DNA from: Pachypanchax playfairii
Taxonomy: Eukaryota; Chordata; Actinopteri; Cyprinodontiformes; Aplocheilidae
Assembly: GCA_006937955.1 (NCBI GenBank)
Contig: SSNP01000125.1
Span: forward strand, 898,072-962,071
Direction of reading: 5' to 3'
DNA: 64,000 bases
Shown here: positions 56,122 to 64,000 of the stretch, piece by piece
Layout of the letters: each line of letters starts with the position of its first letter
How positions within the stretch are numbered: position 1 is the first letter of the stretch
Program-made: the position numbers and the translations under genes
The notes under the pieces: model-generated
The model's database searches: none
Seen by the model: the letters and a program-made list of their open reading frames with translations, nothing else
What the model was told of the DNA's origin: nothing

Positions 56122-56895
56122 TGTTGTGTGGCTGAGCTGCCTGTGGGTGTGATTGTGTGTGTGGGTGCATCTAATTACCTTCTCACAGGTGGATCAGCTC
56201 TGGAGCGCAGGTGTGGCTCATCTCCTCATCACCTGAGTCGAGATTTAAGGGGAGGATCAACACGAGACAGGCGCCAGATAGTTCTCTCCTCTCTTGTGGT
56301 AGAGTGGCTCATTACTAACCTGATTTTTCCCCATAGATGAGCTTTATAACGCTTGGTCTATTTTTCCTTCCTTCCAGGAGCTTCACCCGGACCTGACGCC
56401 TTCCCGCAGATCCGTACCTCCTATCCTGGGGAGCAGTCCGTTTCCACGGTTCTCGTACCAAGCTTGGTTTTCCCGGACCTGCTCTCTGCCTGTCTCTTGT
56501 CCTCCCCGGAGCTGCACCTGCTGGACACACACAGACCAGAGCTGATCTGTTCACCCTCCAGCACCTGCACACCTCCTACCGGACCCACAGTCGCTATTCT
56601 CAGCCTCCAACCACTCCTCCTCCTCACAACCACCAGCATCAGCGCCATCACCGTAAGCTCTCTCTCATTCTCATGCTTGTTCCTCCCTGCTACCCACCAG
56701 TTCACTAACCTGTGTTCTCCGCACCCAGATACTATCGGTTCCTCCAGTGAGGCCCAGTTCCTGCTCCGCCAGCTGCACAGGAACCTCGTGCCTGGCTGTT
56801 GTTTTTTCTCCTGTCATTAAACACTTTAAAACTGTTTTGTCGTCCTGGGGTTGTGCTTGTAAGAGGGTTCGAACAACACACAAACAGCCATGACA
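56122..56895 (+). repeat. 5' LTR (774 bp)
   Basis: From TGTTGTGTGG to CCATGACA. ATTAAA at 56816-56821 is a likely polyadenylation signal. The last six bases include the ATG of gag. Confidence 0.95.
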
Positions 56896-57891
56896 GAACT
56901 ATCTGGCCAAGTGAACCCTACAGCACAGCTCCAGGCCGCACTATCCCAACAGGGAATCGTCCTGGGCAAGCATGAGAGCTTCCTACAGGAGATGGCGCAA
57001 CAACAAACCTGCCTAATGGACAATATGGATCGACTCACCCGGCGGATCACGGAGCTGACCGCGCACTTGGCGGACACCGACACGAGGATGACGGAGCTCT
57101 CCTCGTCAGAACCCCAGGCGGCTTCACCTCCCGCCGCACCGTCTGAGCCTGTCCACCGAGGGGTCACCCCTCCCAACCCTCAGCCTTACAACGGAGATCT
57201 CCGTAAGTGCAAAGGATTTCTACTTCAATGTAACCTGGTGTTTAACAGTTCTCCCAACTGTTTTGGCACAGACGCCAGCCGGATCTCGTTCCTGGTGGGT
57301 TGGCTGCGCGACAGAGCCCTCAGGTGGGCAGAGGCCTACCTCGAATCCAACCCCATCGAACAGACGGAATATGAGGAGTTTCTGGATGTTTTCAAGCAGA
57401 CGTTCGACTCTGAGGAGACGGAGGAGGAGGCAATGGACCAGCTGCTCCGGATTTGCCAGGGGAAGCAGTCGGTGACGGACTTCGCCATAGAGTTCCGCAC
57501 CCTGGCAGCCCGAACTGCATGGAACGACTCTGCACTCCGAGGAGTTTTTAAGAACGCGCTCACAGAGAAGATGCAGGATGAGCTCTCCGGCCGCGACTGC
57601 CCCGCTACCTTCAACCAGCTGGTAAAGCTAGCCATCCGGCTGGACAACCGGGCTCGGGAGAGACTCCGTTCCCGGGTCCCGGCCCTCTCAGTCCAGGGAC
57701 GAGCAGCCTCTTCGCCTCCCAGACGGTTTCCGGTTCGTCCTCCCTCACCCGAACCGATGCAGTTGGGACGGGCTCGTCTTAGCCAGGCTGAAAGAAGGCG
57801 GCGTCTAGCTGATGGTGTTTGTCTCTACTGTGCTTCTCCTGCTCACACTTTAAAAGACTGTGACCTAGCGTCAAACGAGAGCGCCCGCTAG
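56890..57891 (+). CDS. gag: Retrotransposon Gag (333 aa)
   Basis: Structural protein that forms the particle and binds the element RNA. An N-terminal coiled segment (about residues 10-65) is followed by a Pro-rich linker and a capsid-like region (L-L-Q-C-N-L-V-F...F-L-V-G-W-L-R-D-R-A-L-R-W). There is one C-terminal zinc knuckle, C-L-Y-C-A-S-P-A-H-T-L-K-D-C (CX2CX4HX4C). Open from ATG to TAG. The ATG lies in the final bases of the LTR. This Gag class resembles the source of mammalian PEG10/RTL genes (general knowledge of Sushi-type elements). The frame looks functional. Confidence 0.9.
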   Translation: MTELSGQVNPTAQLQAALSQQGIVLGKHESFLQEMAQQQTCLMDNMDRLTRRITELTAHLADTDTRMTELSSSEPQAASPPAAPSEPVHRGVTPPNPQPYNGDLRKCKGFLLQCNLVFNSSPNCFGTDASRISFLVGWLRDRALRWAEAYLESNPIEQTEYEEFLDVFKQTFDSEETEEEAMDQLLRICQGKQSVTDFAIEFRTLAARTAWNDSALRGVFKNALTEKMQDELSGRDCPATFNQLVKLAIRLDNRARERLRSRVPALSVQGRAASSPPRRFPVRPPSPEPMQLGRARLSQAERRRRLADGVCLYCASPAHTLKDCDLASNESAR

Positions 57892-58253
57892 TGAGGATGG
57901 GGGTCGTGGCGGGCGGAAAGTGCTCTAGTCCCCGTTTGACTTTCACTGTGTCTATTTTTAATAAAAACCAGGATCCGTTCAAGTGCTTGGCACTTGTTGA
58001 TTCCGGATCAGAAAAGAACTTAATTCACCCTGATCTGGTTAAACGATGTCACTTGTCTGTAACTCCACTGCCTGCGCCCATTAGTGTGCGCGCTCTAGAC
58101 GGGAGTCTTATGGCGCCCATTTCTCACTGCACTGACTTTGTTTCCCTCATGGTCTCCGGTAATCACCGAGAGACCATCCAGTTTTTCGTTTACCCCAGCA
58201 CGGAGGTCCCTGTAGTCCTGGGATACCCGTGGCTTGCCCGTCACAGTCTTTAG
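57864..58253 (+). pseudogene. Retrotransposon protease region, ends at a premature TAG
   Basis: In the -1 frame relative to gag, open from 57864. It carries the aspartic protease signature V-D-S-G-S-E-K-N-L-I and a later V-V-L-G-Y-P-W-L flap-like/terminal region. It stops at TAG 58251-58253, just before a W-I-H segment that continues in the same frame, so the stop looks like a point mutation. It overlaps the end of gag by 28 nt. Confidence 0.7.
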
Positions 58254-58389
58254 ATTGACTGGATCCACAACCGCATCATATCCTGGAGTTCGCACTGCCT
58301 GGAGCAGTGTTTACAATCAGCACTTCCGGTGGGTGTTCCCGCTTCTTCGGCCCCACAGCAACCTCCGGACCTAACCAAAGTTCCCCCTG

Positions 58390-60202
58390 ATATCATGACC
58401 TGGGGGAGGCTTTTAATAAGGACTTGGCTCTCTCTCTACCGCCACACCGGCCTTACGATTGTTCTATCGATCTGCTGCCCGGTGCACCTCTCCCGGCAGG
58501 CCGTTTGTTTAATCTTTCCCGGGCAGAGAGAGAAGCCATGGAACAATATATCAAGGACTCTCTGCAGGCTGGTATCATTCGTCCTTCGTCATCTCCCCTA
58601 GGAGCGGGTTTCTTCTTCGTGGCCAAAAAAGACGGCACACTCCGCCCCTGTATTGACTATAGAGGACTGAATCAGATACCTGTCAAAAACAAATACTCAC
58701 TCCCGCTGCTCTCGTCCGCTTTCGAGCCAGTACAAAAAGCCACCATATTCACCAAACTCGACCTCAGAAACGCTTATCACCTCGTCCGCATCCGGGCAGG
58801 TGATGAGTGGAAGACGGCCTTCAAAACTCACATTGGCCACTTCGAGTATTTGGTCATGCCCTTCGGACTGACAAACTCACCAGCCGTGTTTCAGAACCTT
58901 ATTAATGATGTTCTCAGAGACTTCCTCCATCAGTTTGTTTTCGTCTACTTAGACAACATCCTAATTTTTTCCTCAGACCCACAGGAACATCACAAACACG
59001 TCCGGCTAGTCCTCCAACGGCTCCTGGAGAACCGGCTCTACATCGAGGCTGAAAAATGTGAGTTCCACACACAATCCATAACCTTTTTGGGCTTCATTTT
59101 AGAGGGTGGACAGATCAGACCGGACCCAGCCAAGACTAAGGCAGTGGAGGATTGGCCGGTTCCCACCTGCCGGAAGCAGCTGCAGCGGTTCCTGGGCTTC
59201 TCAAACTTCTACCGCAGGTTTATCCACGGCTTTAGCCTCATTGTGGAACCCCTTACGGCCCTGACATCTCCCAAGGTGCCTTTTCACTGGGGCCCGGAGG
59301 CTGAAGCTGCCTTCAGGAACCTGCAGCAGCGCTTCACAGAGGCTCCCATCCTCATTCACCCGGACACAGGCGCTCAATTCACGCTGGAGGTGGACACATC
59401 AGAGGAAGGTGTGGGAGCGATCCTGTCCCAGCGCTCAGCGGCAGATAACAAGCTCCATCCCTGCGCATTCTCTTCAAAGCGCTTCACGCCGGCCGAGCGC
59501 AACTACAACATCGGGGACCGGGAGCTCCTAGCCATCAAGCTGGCTCTGGAGGAGTGGAGACATTGGCTTGAAGGTACCGTACTCCCTGTTATTATTTGGA
59601 CTGATCACAAGAACCTCATATACCTCCAAACTGCCAAGCGCCTCAACCCCCGCCAGTTTCGCTGTTCCCTTTTCTTTTCCAGGTTCCACCTCTCCATCTC
59701 TTACCGGCCAGGGTCCAAGAACCAGAAACCCGACGCGCTCTCGCGCCTCTACCAGCCCGAGCTCCCGGAGGAGCGGACGGACACCATTCTACCTGGGTCC
59801 TGCTTCGTTCGCTCACTCACCTGGGACATCGAGGGGCTGATTTGCCGAGCGCAGGAGGCTGAGCCAGACCCTGGAGGAGGACCTCCCAACCGTCTCTACG
59901 TCTCGTCCTCCGTCCGGGTGCAGGTGATCCGCTGGGGGCACAACACATGGTTCTCCTGCCATCCTGGCACCAGCAGAACCATCGCCCTCCTGCAGAGGTA
60001 TTTCTGGTGGCCATCAATCCACAAAGATGTAGGGGAATTTGTGTCTGCTTGTCCTGTGTGTGCCCGCAGCAAACCATCCCACCGACCTCCAGCTGGACTC
60101 CTGCTTTGCCGTTGCCATCCAGACCCTGGTCCCACATTGCTCTGGACTTCGTCACCGGCCTTCCCACCTCCAAAGGCAAGTCCGTCATACTCACTGTCAT
60201 AG
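58390..60202 (+). pseudogene. pol: Retrotransposon Pol, part 1: reverse transcriptase, RNase H, integrase zinc finger
   Basis: It begins after an apparent one-base loss near 58387-58392. Reverse transcriptase motifs are F-V-A-K-K-D-G-T-L-R-P, F-T-K-L-D-L-R-N-A-Y-H, V-M-P-F-G-L-T-N-S-P and V-Y-L-D-N-I-L-I-F-S. The catalytic YxDD box is YLDN (AAC at 58955-58957). RNase H follows (L-E-V-D-T-S-E-E-G, R-E-L-L-A-I-K-L-A-L-E-E-W, W-T-D-H-K-N-L), then the HHCC finger of integrase. A second shift near 60105-60115 ends this frame. Asn at the second catalytic Asp is expected to abolish polymerisation. Confidence 0.8.
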
Positions 60203-61227
60203 ACCGTTTTTCTAAAGCATGCCACCTAATTGCTCTTCCCAAGCTCCCGTCAGCCCCTGAGACCGCCCGCCTCCTGTTCCTCCATGTGTTCCGTCTGCAT
60301 GGCATCCCGACGGAGGTCCTCTCGGATCGGGGCTCACAGTTCACGGCCAGGGTCTGGAGAGAGTTCTGTGGGATGCTGGGAGCCACGCCCCGCTTTTCCT
60401 CTGGGTTCCATCCGCAGACGAATGGGCAGTGTGAGCGGCTCAACCAGGAGATGGAAAGCATGCTGCGCTGTGTGTGCGACGAAAACCCTGCCACATGGTG
60501 TCAGCATCTCTCCTGGGTTGAGTACGCCCACAACTCCCATACCTCGTCTGCCACGGGGCTCTCACCCTTCGAGTGCTCCCTTGGCTACCAGCCCACTCTC
60601 CTCCCTTCCTCATGCCCAGAGCCCGTCATCCCCACGGTCCGCACCCACATCCGCCAGATCCGCCGCATCTGGTCATGTACGAAGCGTGCGCTGGAACGCA
60701 CTGCGGTGAAGACTAAGGCGGGTGCGGACCGCAAGCGCATCCCGGCTCCTACATACTCCCCTGGACAGACGGTCTGGCTCTCCTCCAAGGACTTTCCCCT
60801 CAAGGCGTCGGCCCGGAAGCTTTCCCCCCGGTTCTTGGGCCCATTCACCGTTGAGGCCGTCCCCAGTCCGACCACTGTCAAACTCAAGCTCCCGTCCCAC
60901 CTCCGTGTGCACCCAGTTTTCCACGTCTCCAAGGTCAAGCCCGTCGTCTCCAGCCCTCTCTGTCCTCCACTGAGTTCCCCCCCGCCCGCCCGTATGATTG
61001 ACGGACACCCGGCTTTCACAGTCCGGCGGATTGTGGGTATCCGTCCCCGGGGGCGGGGTTTCCAGTATCTGGTAGATTGGGAGGGTTATGGCCCGGAGGA
61101 CCGGTCCTGGGTGCCGCGGTCCTTCATTCTTGATCCCTCCCTCATCGAGGACTTCGAAGCATCCTCTGCCTCCTCGTCCTCCTCCCTCCCATCATCCTCT
61201 GCTAGACCGCCTGGAGGCGGTCGTTAA
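60116..61227 (+). pseudogene. pol: Retrotransposon Pol, part 2: integrase core and chromodomain
   Basis: After the frameshift the integrase catalytic core resumes: H-I-A-L-D-F-V-T-G-L-P (first Asp), V-L-S-D-R-G-S-Q-F (second Asp), H-P-Q-T-N-G-Q-C-E-R-L-N-Q (Glu). The triad is intact. A basic GPY/F-type region follows (F-L-G-P-F-T-V). The C-terminal chromodomain (F-T-V-R-R-I-V-G...Y-L-V-D-W-E-G-Y) targets chromatin in chromoviruses. Ends at TAA 61225-61227, directly before the polypurine tract. Confidence 0.8.
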
Positions 61228-61236
61228 GGGGGGGGG
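61228..61236 (+). other. Polypurine tract
   Basis: Nine G directly after the pol stop codon, three bases before the 3' LTR; the expected plus-strand primer site. Confidence 0.75.
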
Positions 61237-61239
61237 TAC

Positions 61240-62013
61240 TGTTGTGTGGCTGAGCTGCCTGTGGGTGTGATTGTGTGTGTGGGTGCATCTAATTACCTTC
61301 TCACAGGTGGATCAGCTCTGGAGCGCAGGTGTGGCTCATCTCCTCATCACCTGAGTCGAGATTTAAGGGGAGGATCAACACGAGACAGGCGCCAGATAGT
61401 TCTCTCCTCTCTTGTGGTAGAGTGGCTCATTACTAACCTGATTTTTCCCCATAGATGAGCTTTATAACGCTTGGTCTATTTTTCCTTCCTTCCAGGAGCT
61501 TCACCCGGACCTGACGCCTTCCCGCAGATCCGTACCTCCTATCCTGGGGAGCAGTCCGTTTCCACGGTTCTCGTACCAAGCTTGGTTTTCCCGGACCTGC
61601 TCTCTGCCTGTCTCTTGTCCTCCCCGGAGCTGCACCTGCTGGACACACACAGACCAGAGCTGATCTGTTCACCCTCCAGCACCTGCACACCTCCTACCGG
61701 ACCCACAGTCGCTATTCTCAGCCTCCAACCACTCCTCCTCCTCACAACCACCAGCATCAGCGCCATCACCGTAAGCTCTCTCTCATTCTCATGCTTGTTC
61801 CTCCCTGCTACCCACCAGTTCACTAACCTGTGTTCTCCGCACCCAGATACTGTCGGTTCCTCCAGTGAGGCCCAGTTCCTGCTCCACCAGCTGCACAGGA
61901 ACCTTGTGCCTGGCTGTTGTTTTTTCTCCTGTCATTAAACACTTTAAAACTGTTTTGTCGTCCTGGGTTTGTGCTTGTAAGAGGGTTCGAACAACACACA
62001 AACGGCCATGACA
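61240..62013 (+). repeat. 3' LTR (774 bp)
   Basis: Same length as the 5' LTR. Differences seen: tactgtcgg/tactatcgg, ctccacc/ctccgcc, accttgtg/acctcgtg, gggtttgtg/ggggttgtg, aacggcc/aacagcc. Confidence 0.95.
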
Positions 62014-62018
62014 ATTTT

Positions 62019-62623
62019 AGACAAACAGCACCTTGTAGATCAAAGTTTTACCATGGTGGGTGGGTTTAAATGTACCAAGGATTCCAGAAGTTATGTTGTC
62101 TGGTTGGGTCTGGTCTCCCATTACAAACTGGGTCTGGGTAAATGGTCTGACTAAGTACAACTCGAAAACCCTCAAGATGAACACAGAAACAAGTAGAAAA
62201 GCACTTTGAGAGCACAGCGCTCAACCAAGCAGCTTAGTCCCCCACCTTTGTTATGATACACACCAAACATAATAGACTCCTCCCACTGATTAGTATTTGT
62301 TACCCTCACCAAGGATGGTATGTTTTTATCAGGGGTTTGTGTGTTTGTCTGTTAACAACATAGAACTCAAAAACTCCTGTATGGATTTGGATGAACTTTT
62401 CAGGATAGGTTGGAAATGGTACAAGGACCAATCGATTTGAAATCTAATTGATTGGTCCTTGTACCATTTAAGGCCTGAAAATTTAATCAAAATCCAATGA
62501 GAAGTTATTGAGTCATCTTGTTAACAGATAGACAGACCATCATAAAAACACAACCTCCTGGTGGAGGTAATTATAAAGTTACCTCTCCTGGACAGAGAAA
62601 ACTGGTCCTGATCCTGGAGTCAC
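62019..62623 (-). other. GIMAP copy B intron, right of the gypsy insertion
   Basis: Aligns with gene A's intron (37660-38480): 'catggtgggtgggttta', 'aaggattccagaagttatg' and 'tcctgatcctggagtca'. It includes a rearranged version of the MITE with an inverted duplication. Homology stops near 62623; domain 1 exon sequence is not seen beyond. Confidence 0.7.
62414..62469. repeat. 20-bp perfect hairpin
   Basis: AAATGGTACAAGGACCAATC (62414-62433) and its reverse complement at 62450-62469, separated by 16 nt. Weaker inverted similarity extends outward to about 62340 and 62540. Confidence 0.85.
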
Positions 62624-62929
62624 TGCTTTTGACAAACCCCTTGTTGCTGAGCCTTTATCCACGACTAAATGAACAAGTTAAAAAGCTTTTAATTTGTATT
62701 TTTTCCAATATTATACAGAAAAGTAACATTTATTATTTCCAAAAGGGGTTATTTAATTTTATTCCTTTACGATTTGGAGCAAAAAACTTCTGTTAAGTTA
62801 TGGCTTGTAGGTGGACTATGGAACATTTTCATATACATAAAGCTATATTTTTAACAACATAATGCCTCCACGGGGTGTTCGGTGCAGAATGAAAGTACGG
62901 TATTTCCTTAAAAAAATTACATTTGGCTT
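62624..62929. other. No gene seen
   Basis: AT-rich sequence right of the GIMAP homology; no supported feature. Confidence 0.4.
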
Positions 62930-63290
62930 CCGGCATGATGAGTCGGTGAGCAGACATGTCTAGGGAAGCTCCAATCGAACCTCTTATATTGAGCAGCTGA
63001 AGAACCTGAATATTGCTTTTTCCTTTCTTGTCTAGCTTAAAACTGGACATTGATAGTCCATCTAGCTCGAACATGAGTATACTTAATGAGCAAGCAGAAA
63101 CAACACGAAACTTGAGCTAGCGTGTTTGCTAAGTTAGCTAACATGGCTAAATGTAAGGCTAGTAATAATGATAGCCCAAACACCAGAGAGGACCTCGAAG
63201 CACTACTCAATGAACAACGAGAAAGCTTCAAGACCTATGTAGTTGCTAATCTCATTCCAAGACAAGGACTACCACTTTGACTCACCGCAA
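62930..63290 (+). mobile_element. Possible L1-like LINE 5' end with ORF1 start
   Basis: An ATG at 63141 opens about 45 codons (M-A-K-C-K-A-S-N-N-D-S, then R-E-D-L-E-A-L-L-N-E-Q-R-E-S-F-K) resembling the N-terminus of fish L1-type ORF1 proteins. It ends at TGA soon after. The upstream gctagc-rich stretch would be the 5' leader. Based on resemblance only. Confidence 0.4.
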
Positions 63291-63705
63291 AAAGCCCAGG
63301 ATTTCTATGATCAGCGCATCAATATCCCTGAACAGTAAGCTGTTCAAAATTAGTGCTGAAATGGGGTAGACTTATCCATAAGCCTGGATCTTTGTCTTAA
63401 GTGTTCATTATTTCAGCTCCCAGAACTTATTATCTAGACTTGGAGCTCCTCCTAGTGGAGGAGGAAAGGGAAAGAAGAGGTTAACATCGTTTGTAAGTGA
63501 TACTGTATGTTTAAGATTATCCTGCTGCTAGTTCTAGTTCAGAGAACATGCTTAGGAATGGTGTTCAGGTTTAACACTCTCTGTTCTGAGAGTTCAGGGG
63601 GTTCCATCATAAATAGAGTCGGGGGGGGCTGGCCTTATTGTTGTTTGTTTGTCTATACCCAGTCATGTCAAGACAGTTTGTATATCTTTGACCAATATAT
63701 ATATA
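63291..63705. other. No gene seen
   Basis: Possible LINE debris continuing from 63290; a G8 run at about 63622 and a TA run at about 63697-63708. Confidence 0.35.
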
Positions 63706-63708
63706 TAC

Positions 63709-64000
63709 AGGGGTGCACATAATATTTTTGGCCTGGTTCTCAGAAGAGAACCTAGGGTTGTTGCTTGGTCCTCACGTTTTTAAATGTTTCTCGCTGTGTC
63801 TCTTCCGAGCTCCTCTGCTTTGTTTTTGGTTTCATCAAGCTTCAAATTCAGTCTGTTTACTTTACCTGGCTCTATATTTGTTTCAATAAAAATCCTTTAA
63901 TTGTTGAAAAAATCAAGAGAAACCAGTAAAATATAAAAATACTGGAAAAAAAAAAAACTTCAGAGTTCAGGTTGGATTGTTTACAGGTTTGATTGTTCAC
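63709..64000. mobile_element. Possible terminus of a hAT-type element
   Basis: 'caggggtgcacataatattt' followed by 'ttggcctggttctcagaag' resembles the end of fish hAT elements. The partner end would lie outside the window. Weak. Confidence 0.3.

Larger units (their letters stand above)
56117..62018 (+). mobile_element. Ty3/gypsy chromovirus-type LTR retrotransposon in GIMAP copy B intron
   Basis: The element is 56122-62013, flanked by a perfect 5-bp duplication ATTTT (56117-56121, 62014-62018). The two LTRs are 774 bp each with about five differences seen. The internal order is gag, protease, reverse transcriptase, RNase H, integrase, chromodomain, then a G9 polypurine tract (61228-61236). 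It resembles the Sushi-type fish chromovirus group by gag zinc knuckle and chromodomain. Its pol has at least two frameshifts and one stop codon. It is oriented opposite to the GIMAP copy. Confidence 0.95.

Noticed and set aside
56128..56883. Open frames of 70-155 codons within the LTRs
   Set aside because: They recur in both LTRs, lie in regulatory sequence and show no domain; not supported as genes.
60230..61019. Several long frames on both strands over the integrase region
   Set aside because: They are out-of-frame shadows in GC-rich pol sequence; the integrase motifs define the real frame.
1..64000. CRISPR arrays, operons, rRNA and tRNA genes
   Set aside because: None seen; the direct repeats present are microsatellites, tandem repeats or transposon parts, and the genome is that of a fish.

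Overview
The window is nuclear DNA from a ray-finned (teleost) fish. This rests on GT-AG introns, a GIMAP-type immune GTPase locus, a chromodomain-bearing Ty3/gypsy element, Tc1, hAT and L1/L2-like elements, abundant CA/GT microsatellites and dispersed repeats of fish type. No species can be named from the sequence. Nothing looks bacterial or plasmid-borne; there is no operon, CRISPR array or rRNA, and no tRNA was recognised.

Layout. 0-5 kb is a nested transposon block: a TTAA-flanked MITE split by a hAT remnant that carries a second copy of the same MITE. A LINE fragment ending in a GGAA microsatellite follows. 5-12.5 kb has no convincing gene; a CpG-richer patch at 6.2-7.3 kb could be a promoter. 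12.5-20 kb holds a solo LTR with a 5-bp target duplication, a 2.3-kb fold-back element and a sequence gap inside a GT repeat. 20-29.5 kb holds a Harbinger-type accessory-gene remnant, an apparently intact Tc1 element, an intronless coiled-coil gene with a TATA box, and a 3.25-kb hAT element with a three-exon transposase and a perfect 8-bp target duplication. 30-35 kb is mostly repeat debris.

35.5-43.9 kb is a minus-strand GIMAP8-like gene with three AIG1 GTPase domains. A 3,320-bp block carrying its domain-2 and domain-3 exons appears twice, with no difference noticed, on either side of a 10-N gap. The likeliest reading is two overlapping contigs that were not merged. Read through once, six exons give an exact 2,550-nt frame (849 aa). 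46-51 kb is a decayed L1-like LINE on the minus strand, interrupted by two insertions of an L2/Rex1-like LINE. 51.7-54 kb is a tandem-repeat-rich element. 54.05-62.6 kb is a second, broken GIMAP copy whose intron holds a 5.9-kb Ty3/gypsy retrotransposon; its LTRs are nearly identical but its pol is disrupted. 62.6-64 kb is repeat debris.

Points most worth a second look: the probable false duplication; a short GIMAP intron which, if retained, encodes a hydrophobic tail; an internally deleted LINE whose deletion junction is shared by two separate copies; the coiled-coil gene built of degenerate repeats; and the contrast between young LTRs and a damaged gypsy pol.
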